A stretch of DNA of 25,000 nt from Tubulanus polymorphus (GCF_964204645.1 NC_134036.1:7188934-7213933), one strand, 5' to 3'; positions 1 to 9,411 are shown, counted from the first letter of the stretch. The notes: generated by a model not told the origin, from the sequence alone. A program made the numbers and translations.

Positions 1-330
1 CGGGGCCAGGCCGGCCGGAGGTATAGCGTAGGTCGCCACGCGGTCTTCGGGCGACGACCGACCGCCACGCGGTCTGCCTACGCGGTCTTCGGGTGCTGCG
101 TGCACCGGGGGCCGCTCGGTGCACGGATTACTTAGTCGTTTTTACGATTTCGCTCTTTTTTCATTACGGGAGAATGCTGCTCGCAAGCATCCAGAGTGCG
201 ATCTATTATATTTCTTACGGACTATAGTCCTTTGCCTACTTGCCCGAGAAGTTTCGAGTTCGCCGGGGTCGAAATAAAGGTTTAACAGTCCCCCGAAAAG
301 TGGTTCCCCAGATACCGGGATAGGCCGCCT
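1..330. other. GC-rich left flank, no gene recognised
   Basis: No gene is visible. The first 90 bases carry three short ACGCGGTCT motifs, two of them continuing as TCGGG. A hairpin lies at 99-125. From about 130 to 300 the sequence is less GC-rich and shows no coding pattern. A minus-strand reading frame across 142-720 gives only low-complexity Arg/Pro/Asp sequence and runs through the direct repeats, so I do not treat it as a gene. ACGCGGTC motifs also occur next to the 18S fragment at 24726-24790, which may hint at a shared origin of the two flanks. Confidence 0.5.
99..125. repeat. Perfect 9-bp inverted repeat (hairpin)
   Basis: CGTGCACCG at 99-107 is the exact reverse complement of CGGTGCACG at 117-125, with a 9-base loop. 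It lies just left of the direct-repeat region. Its function is unknown. Confidence 0.75.
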
Positions 331-507
331 GTCTCGGCGCGGCGCGGCGCTCGGTGCGCTCCGCGTCCGCCGGACTGTCGGAGGCGGGCCGGCGTCGGGT
401 CGGTCAGGTCGGCCGGACCGCCGCGCCGACTTAGTCATTTTCGCGAAGGGTAGTTGTCCCGGCGCGGTGCTCGGTGCGCCGCGCCTCCGTCGGGTGCCGG
501 CCGGCCG
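331..507 (+). repeat. 177-bp direct repeat, copy 1
   Basis: This segment recurs almost unchanged 282 bp downstream at 613-789. It contains the recognisable stretch GACTTAGTCATTTTCGCGAA and ends in GGCCGGCCG. The 105 bp between the copies is mainly GGTC/CGGT-rich simple sequence. No coding function is apparent. Confidence 0.85.
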
Positions 508-612
508 GTCGGTCGGTCGGTCGGATGGACGGGTGGCCGGTCGGTCGGTCGGTCGGTCGGAGGAAGGCGGGCGGCAGGCCGGTTGCCTAGGCCGGCCCGG
601 TGTACCGACTAG

Positions 613-789
613 GTCTCGGCGCGGCGCGGCGCTCGGTGCGCTCCGCGTCCGCCGGACTGTCGGAGGCGGGCCGGCGTCGGGTCGGTCAGGGCGGCCGGAC
701 CGCCGCGCCGACTTAGTCATTTTCGCGAAGGGTAGTTGTCCCGGCGCGGTGCTCGGTGCGCCGCGCCTCCGTCGGGTGCCGGCCGGCCG
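613..789 (+). repeat. 177-bp direct repeat, copy 2
   Basis: Near-identical to copy 1, offset by 282 bp. The sequence just after it, to about 840, contains a shorter, more degenerate echo of the repeat (GGTGCGCTCC and GGCCGGACCGCCG). This is the copy nearest the 3' end of the recombinase gene. Confidence 0.85.
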
Positions 790-919
790 CGTGGGATGGA
801 GGCCCGGTGCGCTCCGGCCGGACCGCCGTGCCGACTCGACTCGGTTACCGTGCAGCTGCCCGCCAGCCCGCCCGCGTCTAATGAACGAAGAACGAACGAT
901 ATGATCGAGTATTTACGGG

Positions 920-925
920 TTTATT
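920..925 (-). promoter_or_regulatory. Polyadenylation signal AATAAA
   Basis: On the minus strand this reads AATAAA, about 105 nt downstream of the stop codon of the recombinase gene, in an unusually A/T-rich spot for this window. It is a plausible 3' end signal for that transcript. Confidence 0.55.
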
Positions 926-994
926 TAAAAATATGAAGTACAGTAGTAGTGTAAACGGTTAGCACAAGTCTCTGTTCCTTAGGTCGTTCCATCG

Positions 995-1021
995 GCGGTC
1001 GGTCGGTCGGTCGGTCGGTCG
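995..1021. repeat. (GGTC)n microsatellite
   Basis: Six or so perfect GGTC/CGGT units lie immediately downstream of the recombinase stop codon, in the predicted 3' untranslated region. The same tetranucleotide recurs at 503-517, 538-560, 2064-2078 and throughout the rDNA spacer. Confidence 0.85.
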
Positions 1022-1027
1022 CCTCGT

Positions 1028-2687
1028 CTACGTGTTCGCTGCGGCACCCTGAAAAGAACGTACGACGGGAACGTTAAGCTAGCTGTCGTGCAGGCAGGCA
1101 GGCAGGCCGGCCGGCCGGCGAGCGAGCGACGGGAACGACGAAGCTTACCTTGAACTCCGTTGTCAGCCGATCGAGTACCTCGACGCGGGCGCCGATCTGC
1201 TGCGATTGGTCGTAGGCGGCGTCCGCCGTCTTCAGCGAATGAGCTAGGTGTTTGGCCAGCGCCTGTTGGTCCTCGCGGCTTCCTCCCATGTTCCGCAAGG
1301 CGGACGTCAGCAGTTTGCGGTGTTTGCCGGCGGTAAATCTCGGTTTGTCGGGGAACATTTCGTGCCAAACCGCGTTGAGGCACTTGGACATGAGCTGAAA
1401 GCGCGAAAGAAGAGACGTTATAGGCGGCGGCGGCGGCGGCGGCGGTGGTCTACTCCGGTCGGCCGCGGGTTACTTACCGACGAAGACAACTTGTCCCCGT
1501 AACGCGTGGTGAATAGGTAATCGTGCTCGTGCCGGCCGTCCACAAAGAATCGACGCGTATTGTGTCCGTACTTCTTCAACATTCGATATATCTTCGCGTC
1601 GACGATTAGTTGGCACGCCTGCCCGCTTTTGGCCGTCTTGTGCGTTAAAACCTGAAGGAGAAAGACCGAACACGTACTCGTTACCGAGCGAGCGAGCGAG
1701 CTAGCGAGCTAGCGAGCGAGCGATCGACCGACCCCGTACTTACGTCGACGACGTATCTGGTTTCGTTTTCGGCGTCGGTAACTTTCCGGGCTACTTTCAG
1801 CCGCGAGTACTCGACGTTTGACGGGTCGCCACCCCGCTTCCCGTTGCTGATCACCAGCGTCAACATGAGGTAATTCCTGGCGCGGAGAGCTTTCGATTGA
1901 GTCAACGTCGCCGGCTTCGCGTTCACGATATCTTGGATCTCGTCCAAACGATCGCTCAGCAGGAACGCCCCGATATCGGCGGCGCTTAACGAACTGGACG
2001 GTCCGGCGTTGGCGGCGTCGGCGGCTCTGCGAAGAAAGAAAGAACGAACGAAATATATAGATCGGTCGGTCGGTCGGGACGACGATGAGAGCGAACGAGC
2101 GAGCGAGCCGATACTTACTTCTCGAGCGAACGTTTGGCGATGTCGACCGACGTCGATCGCTTGACGTTTTTCAGCACGTCGGCGAGTTTGTCCAATTTGC
2201 TTTCGTCCACGCCGATCTCTTGCCGGAACTCCGGCCTCCCGGACAGCCACCTCACGAACTTCTCTAGACCGATCAGGTACGAACGTACCGTCTCCGGCTC
2301 CATCCTACAACGGAAAAAGAGAAGAGTTAGTTAGTTAGTTAGTTAGTATCGTACGTTACCGACCGCCGAACGCGCTATAGAGAGCGGCGCGCACTCACTC
2401 CCTCGCTTCCATCAGGCGATCGACCAGGCCGTCCTTCTTGCCGATGTCGAATAGGTCGGTAATCGTTTTCCGGTCTAGCCTTTTGACGAAGTACCGCACG
2501 GCGGCGAGGTGAACCGCCACGGTCGACTCCGTGTACGGAGCGCCGGACGCGCGATCGGTCTTGGCTTGGCTGAAAAGAAAGCAATATGCGGTGAGTGAGC
2601 GAGCTATCACTGGTGAGAGGGCGAGCGAAAAGATCCTTACCTGTACGCGAGCAGCACCTCGTCCAACAGGTTATTCGTTGCGTCTGT

Positions 2688-2721
<34 letters not shown>

Positions 2722-3934
2722 GCCAACGAGCGGCCGCTCATACACAGCCGGAACCGTTGCGACCCTCGTCGCAAGGCGTGAGTCGTCGGTCGGGTGAGGT
2801 GAATGTCCAGTCGGGTTACGCGAACTCCGCATAGCGGGCACTCTCGCGTTTTCGATTTCAAGTTCCGAATTCGATTCTCTCGATAGAACGCTAGGTCGGC
2901 CCGCTGATGTACTTGTCTTATATGCCGCGGCACGTCACTTTTTTCGTCCAGGCAGACCGGACACACGGCGCGCGGACGTCCGCCGGTGATGATCGATTTG
3001 CGGCGGCCCGGGTTGCCTTTCGTCAGGGCCATCTCCTCCTCGTCGCTAATCTCGTCGTCGTCGTCGTCGTCGTCCCGGTGATCGGCGGCTCGCCCGCCTC
3101 GGCCTCGCTGTTCGGCGCTGGTTCGGTCGGCTTCGACCAGCGCTTCGTACTCGCTGGCGAAGTAATCGTAATCGTCGTCGGTATCGTCGCTCATTTCGGC
3201 ATCCGAACGAGTACGATGAGGCCTCGGATAATCGGCGATCTGAAACGAGAGAGAGAGAAAGATAGAGATATAGAGATAGCGAGCGAACCGTAGTCGCTGG
3301 TCGGCCGTCCGAACGCCGAGTACTTACCGTTAAATCACCCTCGGGCATGCGCGGCGCGAATAACAACACGTGCGGCGCGTTGAACTCGTTCGACTCGACG
3401 CTACTTTCCCCGCCGCTGCTACGGCTGCTGCCTCCTTCGTTCTCTTCGTCCGGCGCGTCGACGTCGCTCTGAAAAAACAAGGAAACAACGAATCGTTACT
3501 ACTACTCGGGAGTCGCCCGGCGGCTGACGTACGGGAGGGAGGGAGGGAGGGAGGGCCGGCTCGCGACTTACCGATGGTTCGTGATAGATCGTCGCGTTCC
3601 AAACAAGTGGCGGCCGCTCCGACGATACAGTCCACTGTATCGAGTCCGGCGGATCGTAGATTGTCGAAGCCGGCGACGGAGTGGCCCGCGGCGGCGTCGG
3701 TGGCGGCCGCTCCGGCGATACAGTCCACTGTATCGAGTCCGGCGGATCGTAGATTGTTGAAGCCGGCGACGGAGTGGCCCGCGGCGGCGAAACTTCGCGG
3801 TTTCTTTTCGCCGCTAGCGGTCGCGACTGGTACTGTTCCGGCTCGGGTGTCGATCGAGCCTCGTCGGCCCGGCGCGATTTACCCAACAGTTTCCGTTGCT
3901 CGCGAAGTCGTTCGCGGGTATCCAACTCGTCGGA

Positions 3935-3973
<39 letters not shown>

Positions 3974-4095
3974 TACATCCCTCGGAACCTCGCCTTCGGC
4001 TTCAGGCGATCGCGATGTAGATTTCTTACCCCGGCGGCTGCGTTTACGGCGGCGGCGACGTTGTTTTTTCTCGTCGGTCGGTTCGTTCGGGGCCT

Positions 4096-4129
<34 letters not shown>

Positions 4130-4408
4130 TGACTTGTTTCTCTTCTTCTTCTTGTGTTTGCGGCGCTTCGGCGGCTCGTCCGTCGGAGTAGGCTGATGCG
4201 GCGGCGATGACTGAGTCGTCGCGACGGCGTGGTCCTCCGAGGTTTCGGCTCGCGGCGACAGCTTGGTCGATTTATGTTTTCGCTTCCGATGGCGCTTCGT
4301 CGTCTCCCTGAACTGCGACTGCTGCTGCTGCGGCGGCGGCGGCGGCGGCGGAGGCGACGGCGGTTGTGACTTCACGGCATCGGAGTAGAGCATCTTAGTG
4401 TCTTCCAT
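1028..4408 (-). CDS. Zinc-finger tyrosine recombinase (Crypton-like), nine exons
   Basis: Exons on the minus strand: 4408-3572, 3468-3328, 3239-2641, 2569-2399, 2304-2119, 2026-1744, 1651-1478, 1394-1149 and 1048-1028. All eight introns (71-103 bp) are GT-AG, nearly all with GTAAG donors, and joining them keeps one frame of 885 residues plus stop. Residues 1-279 look disordered, with three long Pro runs, basic clusters (38-46, 81-90, 114-129) that could be nuclear localisation signals, and a 31-residue tandem duplication (208-269). Acidic stretches lie at 343-396 and 500-512. Two C2H2-like fingers follow: C419/C422/H432/H437 and C460/C463/H473/H480. Residues about 527-645 fit a helical core-binding domain. 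The catalytic part shows Arg709 (NGKRGGD), Lys744 (THKT), Arg823 (KHRKLL), His849 (LAHS) and Tyr858 (AAYD), the usual tyrosine-recombinase order; the box-II His appears replaced (Gly820) and Lys824 follows the Arg. The family assignment rests on motifs only. The gene appears intact. Least certain are the last 6-residue exon and the start; Met1 sits 54 bp after a TATA box. It could be a transposon gene or a domesticated host gene. Confidence 0.72.
1683..1727. repeat. (GCGA)n-type microsatellite in intron 6
   Basis: A run of GCGA/GCTA/GCGA tetranucleotides fills about half of the 92-bp intron between exons 6 and 7. Several other introns of this gene also carry simple repeats: AGTT near 2324-2346 in intron 4 and GGAG near 3530-3555 in intron 1. 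Confidence 0.85.
2688..2720 (-). repeat. Trinucleotide run encoding poly-Asp
   Basis: Eleven perfect GTC units on the plus strand encode 11 consecutive Asp residues (500-510) in exon 3, just before the core-binding region. A second, shorter Asp run in the same exon is encoded near 3054-3075. Such runs are prone to length change. Confidence 0.9.
3607..3785 (-). repeat. In-frame 93-bp tandem duplication in exon 1
   Basis: Two near-identical 93-bp units are offset by exactly 93 bp, encoding two 31-residue repeats (residues 208-238 and 239-269). Each carries the motifs PPRATPSPAS, IYDPPDSIQW and SxERPP. The duplication keeps the frame and differs at few positions, so it is recent or homogenised. 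Confidence 0.9.
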
Positions 4409-4461
4409 CTTCGTTGTAGAGAGCGTTGGTCGATAATGAATCTGCCCTGGTCAGCCCGGCC

Positions 4462-4467
4462 TTTATA
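4462..4467 (-). promoter_or_regulatory. TATA box of the recombinase gene
   Basis: The minus strand reads CATATAAAGG, a good TATA-box context, 54 bp upstream of the chosen ATG at 4408. Transcription would be expected to start about 25-30 bp downstream, leaving a short 5' leader. This supports the choice of start codon. Confidence 0.55.
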
Positions 4468-4741
4468 TGCGAATATCGTTCACCCGGCCATTGTTTTATC
4501 GTGTTGACTGGAACTTGAATGCGCCGTAGCGCTTGCCTGACATCTCAATAGACCACCTGCGCGATTAACGCCTCGGTATCTCGCGTGTCAGGCGCTAGAA
4601 CAATAGCGGCGATAACGCGCCTGGCGTTCACACCTACCGACGCTCGATGCCTGCCGGACCGGTCGACAGACGCTTAATTACCTTCACGCGAAAGCGACAA
4701 ATCGCCGAATAAACACAGCGCGCGTCAGTTGCGCGTACCGA
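4468..4741. other. Intergenic sequence upstream of the recombinase gene
   Basis: About 270 bp of moderate GC content with no coding pattern and no repeat shared with the rest of the window. It probably holds the upstream promoter of the minus-strand gene. I recognise no specific site here. Confidence 0.4.
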
Positions 4742-5104
4742 GAGACGCCCCGGAGACGCGATAGACAGAGAGAAATGTCGACGATAGGCCGAAAAACCTG
4801 TAGTTTACCGTAGTTTCGCCGATATCCTACTATTAAACCTCGGAAATAACGAAATAAAGGGCCCAGACACGCCCCGGAGAGGCGATAGAGAGAGAAACGT
4901 CGGCGATAGGCCGTGAAACCTGTAGTTTACCGTAGTTTCGCCGATATCCTACTATTAAACCTCGGAAATAACGAAATAGAGGGCCGAGACACGCCCCGGG
5001 GAGGCAATAGAGAGAGGAATGTCGATGATAGGCCGAGAAACCGGTAGTTTACCGTAGTTTCGGCGATATTTAACCATTGATATTCGAAAATAATGAAATA
5101 GATA
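4742..5104. repeat. Three tandem 122-124 bp repeats
   Basis: The motif ACGCCCCGG recurs at 4745, 4869 and 4991. Each unit continues with GATAGGCCG, GTAGTTTACCGTAGTTTCG and an A/T-rich tail ending near AATAACGAAATA. Units 1 and 2 are closest to each other; unit 3 has diverged in its distal half. No similarity to the rDNA spacer repeats is visible. Confidence 0.9.
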
Positions 5105-5516
5105 CGAAATTAACGAAATAGAAAGAGAATCGTCGAGTCGAATCGAAATACGGCGAATAATTAAAAACTCGGATCGTAGTTGACGGAAAAAGCGATGGAC
5201 CGGGATTACTCACCCCCGTAGCATTTTCCGGGAGAGACTAAATACGACTAAAAATATGAGATTTTTTTAGAATTCCGAAGATTTCGGACGTATAGAGAGC
5301 TACGAACGGGCGAATAGCGAGCCGACTAGCTAGAGGCACTCGTCGAGAGAGGCCTCGAGGTCGAGAAAGGGATAGAAAGACGAAGGGAGAGAAAGGGGGC
5401 CGAAAATAGCGAGATAAACCGCGAGATACTCCGATGAAAAATTCCGGGCGCGCTCGGACGCCACCACGCGGCGCGCGAGGCGTACGCTACTCGTTTCGGT
5501 TCGGGCGAGATAGCGC
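5105..5516. other. Unrecognised A/G-rich intergenic sequence
   Basis: Purine-rich sequence with many GAAA, GATA and GAGA motifs and no open reading frame of note. One T-run (TTTTTTT) lies near 5263-5270. It changes to CpG-rich sequence near 5445. I see no gene or RNA in it. Confidence 0.4.
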
Positions 5517-5613
5517 GGCCGGACCGCCGCGCCGACTTAGTCGTTTTCGCGAAGGGTAGTTATGCCGGCGCGGTGCTCGGCGCGCTGCGCCTCCGTCGGG
5601 TGGCGGCCGGCCG
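5517..5613 (+). repeat. 177-bp direct repeat, copy 3 (5'-truncated)
   Basis: Matches the last ~97 bp of the 331-507 and 613-789 repeats, from GGCCGGACCGCCG through GACTTAGTCGTTTTCGCGAA to GGCCGGCCG, with several substitutions. It has the same orientation but lies on the other side of the recombinase gene, so copies of this repeat bracket the gene and its flanks. Confidence 0.85.
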
Positions 5614-5670
5614 CTCGGCCGGTCGGTCGCCCGGGCGATGCGCGGATACGTGGATCGTGATGTCGAGCGA

Positions 5671-5722
5671 ACCTCGGACGAGAACGGTTAACTAGTAGTT
5701 TGCTATATAGGGAGGGAAGGTG
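5671..5722 (+). promoter_or_regulatory. Putative RNA polymerase I promoter P1
   Basis: First of twelve elements sharing GAGAACGG, exactly 16 nt, then TATAT. Here GAGAACGG ends at 5687 and TATATAG starts at 5704. After the TATAT it continues GGGAGGGAAGGTGCTC; the GAAGGTGCTC part recurs only in P11 and P12. Its upstream 60 bp differ from the other copies, so the core is conserved beyond a simple duplication. Assignment to polymerase I is inferred from the rDNA-spacer setting and repeated layout; the start site is not proven. Confidence 0.6.
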
Positions 5723-5799
5723 CTCCCGCGTAACGACCGGCCGAACTCTGATCGCTCGATGCGGCCGGCGAGCCATACGCTGCCCGGTTCGGTTCGCTT

Positions 5800-6486
5800 C
5801 GACTCGCTCGCTCGCTCGGTCGGTCGGTCTCGGTCGGTTGGTGTCGGTCTCGGTCTCGGGCTCGGTCTCGGTCTCGGGCTCGGTCTCGGGCTCGGCACGG
5901 TAGGTCCGAGTCCAGAGTCGGAGTCCCCGGTCGTCGGTCGGTCCCGGTCTGTCGATGGAGGAGGCGGCAGCGGCGGCAGGTCGGTCGGGGTCTCGGTCTC
6001 GGTCTCGGGCTCGGCACGGTAGGTCCGAGTCCAGAGTCGGAGTCCCCGGTCGTCGGTCGGTCCCGGTCTGTCGATGGAGGAGGCGGCAGCGGCGGCGGCA
6101 GGTCGGTCGGGGTCTCGGTCTCGGTCTCGGGCTCGGCACGGTCGGTCCGAGTCCAGAGTCGGAGTCCCCGGTCGTCGGTCGGTCCCGGTCTGTCGATGGA
6201 GGAGGCGGCAGCGGCGGCAGGTCGGTCGGTCGGGGTCTCGGTCGGGGTCTCGGTCGGGGTCTCCGTCTCGGCACGGTAGATACGAGTCCAGAGTCGGAGT
6301 CCCCGGTCGTCGGTCGGTCCCGGTCTGTCGATGGAGGAGGCGGCAGCGGCGGCGGCAGGTCGGTCGGGGTCTCGGTCTCGGTCTCGGGCTCGGCACGGTC
6401 GGTCCGAGTCCAGAGTAGGAGTCCCCGGTCGTCGGTCGGTCCCGGTCTGTCGATGGAGGAGGCGGCGGCGGCGGCGGTGGCAGGTC
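5800..6486 (+). repeat. ~120-bp tandem repeat array, segment 1 (5 units)
   Basis: After a leader of TCGG and GGTCTC simple repeats, units begin near 5897, 6018, 6140, 6277 and 6398 (121, 122, 137 and 121 bp apart). Each has GAGTCCAGAGTCGGAGTCC, then GTCGTCGGTCGGTCCCGG, TGTCGATGGAGGAGGCGG, a GGC/GCA run of variable length and a GGTCTC run. Units differ mainly in the lengths of these two simple-sequence runs. The lack of stop codons leaves several frames open, but this is spacer and not coding. Confidence 0.9.
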
Positions 6487-6505
6487 GGTCGGTGTCTCGG
6501 TCTCG

Positions 6506-6616
6506 AAAAACGACAGAGTCCAGACTCTAAGATGGAGTGTAGAGCTCCGAGTATCCGAGGCTCGGACGAGAACGGAAATAGGCCAGGTCGCTATATGTGT
6601 AGGGATGGTGAACGGG
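6506..6616 (+). promoter_or_regulatory. Putative Pol I spacer promoter P2
   Basis: Core GAGAACGG ends at 6575 and TATAT starts at 6592. An AAAAACGACAGAGTCC block begins 86 bp upstream of TATAT, a spacing kept in P2-P6 and P10-P12. Downstream it reads GTGTAGGGATGGTGAACGG. It heads a ~300-bp cassette that ends near 6785. Confidence 0.6.
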
Positions 6617-6717
6617 TGACCAGTCGGCCGGTCGAAGGCGGCGGCGCGGCCGGCCGGCCGGAGGCGGCACGAACGAGGCCCGCCCGCCCTCCCGCCCGAG
6701 TCGGTTGGTCGAAGGTG

Positions 6718-6737
6718 TCTAGAAATAAGTCGTAACA
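6718..6737 (+). promoter_or_regulatory. Conserved 20-bp box, copy 1
   Basis: Reads TCTAGAAATAAGTCGTAACA and is followed by GTAACAGTAGCGG. It lies 126 bp downstream of the TATAT of P2. Thirteen copies occur in the window in two different flanking contexts, suggesting a constrained site such as a Pol I terminator or protein-binding site. Its core AAGTCGTAACA is also in the 18S tail at 24822-24832. The function is unproven. Confidence 0.5.
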
Positions 6738-6784
6738 GTAACAGTAGCGGCTGCGGTCGCGAATTGACGCTAGAAGGGTCGTCG

Positions 6785-7372
6785 AACGGTAGGTCGGAGT
6801 CCAGAGTCGGAGTCCCCGGTCGTCGGTCGGTCCCGGTCTGTCGATGGAGGAGGCGGCAGCGGCGGCAGGTCGGTCGGTCGGGGTCTCGGTCTCGGTCTCG
6901 GGCTCGGCACGGTAGGTACGAGTCCAGAGTCGGAGTCCCCGGTCGTCGGTCGGTCCCGGTCTGTCGATGGAGGAGGCGGCAGCGGCGGCAGGTCGGTCGG
7001 GGTGTCGGTCTCGGTCTCGGGCTCGGCACGGTAGGTCCGAGTCCAGAGTCGGAGTCCCCGGTCGTCGGTCGGTCCCGGTCTGTCGATGCAGGAGGCGGCA
7101 GCGGCGGCGGTAGGTCGGTCGGGGTCTCGGTCTCGGTCTCGGGCTCGGCACGGTCGGTCCGAGTCCAGAGTCGGAGTCCCCGGTCGTCGGTCGGTCCCGG
7201 TCTGTCGATGGAGGAGGCGGCAGCGGCGGCATGTCGGTCGGTCGGGGTCTCGGTCGGGGTCTCGGTCTCGGCACGGTAGATACGAGTCCAGAGTCGGAGT
7301 CCCCGGTCGTCGGTCGGTCCCGGTCTGTCGATGGAGGAGGCGGCGGCGGCGGCGGTGGCAGGTCGGTCGGTG
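6785..7372 (+). repeat. ~120-bp tandem repeat array, segment 2 (5 units)
   Basis: Units begin near 6790, 6911, 7032, 7154 and 7276. The last unit before the promoter cassette has a GTAGATACGAG variant and an expanded GGC run, as does the end of segment 1, so segment plus cassette was duplicated as one block of about 880 bp. Confidence 0.9.
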
Positions 7373-7383
7373 TCTCGGTCTCG

Positions 7384-7494
7384 AAAAACGACAGAGTCCA
7401 GACTCTAACATGGAGTGTAGAGCTCCGAGTATCCGAGGCTCGGACGAGAACGGAAATAGGCCAGGTCGCTATATGTGTAGGGATGGTGAACGGG
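7384..7494 (+). promoter_or_regulatory. Putative Pol I spacer promoter P3
   Basis: TATAT starts at 7470, 17 nt after the end of GAGAACGG. Almost identical to P2 and 878 bp from it, so it is a recent duplicate. Confidence 0.6.
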
Positions 7495-7595
7495 TGACCA
7501 GTCGGCCGGTCGAAGGCGGCGGCGCGGCCGGCCGGCCGGAGGCGGCACGAACGAGGCCCGCCCGCCCTCCCGCCCGAGTCGGTAGGTCGAAGGTG

Positions 7596-7615
7596 TCTAG
7601 AAATAAGTCGTAACA
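7596..7615 (+). promoter_or_regulatory. Conserved 20-bp box, copy 2
   Basis: Exact copy, 126 bp downstream of the TATAT of P3. Confidence 0.5.
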
Positions 7616-7661
7616 GTAACAGTAGCGGCTGCGGTCGCGAATTGACGCTAGAAGGGTCGTC

Positions 7662-9112
7662 GAACGGTAGGTCGGAGTCCAGAGTCGGAGTCCCCGGTCG
7701 TCGGTCGGTCCCGGTCTGTCGATGGAGGAGGCGGCAGCGGCGGCAGGTCGGTCGGGGTCTCGGTCTCGGTCTCGGGCTGGGCACGGTAGGTCCGAGTCCA
7801 GAGTCGGAGTCCCCGGTCGTCGGTCGGTCCCGGTCTGTCGATGGAGGAGGCGGCAGCGGCGGCGGCAGGTCGGTCGGGGTCTCGGTCTCGGTCTCGGGCT
7901 CGGCACGGTAGGTCGGAGTCCAGAGTCGGAGTCCCCGGTCGTCGGTCGGTCCCGGTCTGTCGATGGAGGAGGCGGCAGCGGCGGCAGGTCGGTCGGGGTG
8001 TCGGTCTCGGTCTCGGGCTCGGCACGGTAGGTCCGAGTCCAGAGTCGGAGTCCCCGGTCGTCGGTCGGTCCCGGTCTGTCGATGGAGGAGGCGGCAGCAG
8101 CGGCGGCAGGTCGGTCGGGGTCTCGGTCTCGGTCTCGGGCTCGGCACGGTAGGTCGGAGTCCAGAGTCGGAATCCCCGGTCGTCGGTCGGTCTCGGTCTG
8201 TCGATGGAGGAGGCGGCAGCGGCGGCAGGTCGGTCGGGGTCTCGGTCTCGGTCTCGGGCTCGGCACGGTAGGTCGGAGTCCAGAGTCGGAGTCCCCGGTC
8301 GTCGGTCGGTCCCGGTCTGTCGATGGAGGAGGCGGCAGCAGCGGCGGCAGGTCGGTCGGGGTCTCGGTCTCGGTCTCGGGCTCGGCACGGTTGGTCCGAG
8401 TCCAGAGTCGGAATCCCCGGTCGTCGGTCGGTCTCGGTCTGTCGATGGAGGAGGCGGCAGCGGCGGCAGGTCGGTCGGGGTCTCGGTCTCGGTCTCGGGC
8501 TCGGCACGGTAGGTCGGAGTCCAGAGTCGGAGTCCCCGGTCGTCGGTCGGTCCCGGTCTGTCGATGGAGGAGGCGGCAGCGGCGGCAGGTCGGTCGGGGT
8601 GTCGGTCTCGGTCTCGGGCTCGGCACGGTAGGTCCGAGTCCAGAGTCGGAGTCCCCGGTCGTCGGTCGGTCCCGGTCTGTCGATGGAGGAGGCGGCAGCA
8701 GCGGCGGCAGGTCGGTCGGGGTCTCGGTCTCGGTCTCGGGCTCGGCACGGTAGGTCGGAGTCCAGAGTCGGAATCCCCGGTCGTCGGTCGGTCCCGGTCT
8801 GTCGATGGAGGCGGCGGCGGCGGCGGCAGGTCGGTCGGGGTCTCGGTCTCGGTCTCGGGCTCGGCACGGTAGGTCGGAGTCCAGAGTCGGAGTCCCCGGT
8901 CGTCGGTCGGTCCCGGTCTGTCGATGGAGGAGGCGGCAGCGGCGGCAGGTCGGTCGGTTTCTCGGTCTCGGGCTCGCTCTCGGGCTCGGTCTCGGTCCCG
9001 GTCCCGGTCCCGGTCTCGGTCTCGGTCTCGGCTCGGCACGGAAGGTCGGAGTCCAGAGTCGGAGTCCCGCGGTCTTCGGTCGGTGCCGGTCGGTCGAAGG
9101 AGGCGGCGGCGG
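7662..9112 (+). repeat. ~120-bp tandem repeat array, segment 3 (11 units plus degenerate end)
   Basis: Units begin near 7668, 7788, 7910, 8029, 8151, 8270, 8392, 8511, 8630, 8752 and 8871, mostly alternating 119 and 122 bp. Diagnostic variants appear in fixed order (a GGGGTGTCGG unit, then GCAGCAGCGG, then GGAATCCCC), which shows a multi-unit higher-order repeat. The last unit breaks down into GGTCCC/GGTCTC simple sequence before 9045. Confidence 0.9.
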
Positions 9113-9128
9113 CGGCGTCTCGGTCTCG

Positions 9129-9239
9129 AAAAACGACAGAGTCCAGACTTTAAGTTGGAGTGTAGAGCTCCGAGTATCCGAGGCTCGGACGAGAACGGAA
9201 ATAGGCCAGGTCGCTATATGTGTAGGGATGGTGAACGGG
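9129..9239 (+). promoter_or_regulatory. Putative Pol I spacer promoter P4
   Basis: TATAT starts at 9215. It differs from P2/P3 by ACTTTAAGTTGG in place of ACTCTAAGATGG upstream, a variant shared with P5. Confidence 0.6.
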
Positions 9240-9340
9240 CGACCAGTCGGCCGGTCGAAGGCGGCGGCGCGGCCGGCCGGCCGGAGGCGGCACGAACGAG
9301 GCCCGCCCGCCCTCCCGCCCGAGTCGGTAGGTCGAAGGTG

Positions 9341-9360
9341 TCTAGAAATAAGTCGTAACA
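9341..9360 (+). promoter_or_regulatory. Conserved 20-bp box, copy 3
   Basis: Exact copy, 126 bp after the TATAT of P4. Confidence 0.5.
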
Positions 9361-9411
9361 GTAACAGTAGCGGCTGCGGTCGCGAATTGACGCTAGAAGG
9401 GTCGTCGAACG

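Noticed and set aside
142-904. Frames on both strands across the 177-bp direct repeats
   Set aside because: Low-complexity translations that are duplicated with the repeat; no evidence of coding.
1074-1148. Read-through of exon 8 into 1148-1074 as the protein C-terminus
   Set aside because: A good GTAAG donor follows exon 8 and a TTTTCAG acceptor lies 100 bp on; the read-through translation is low-complexity simple-repeat sequence. It remains a possible alternative end.
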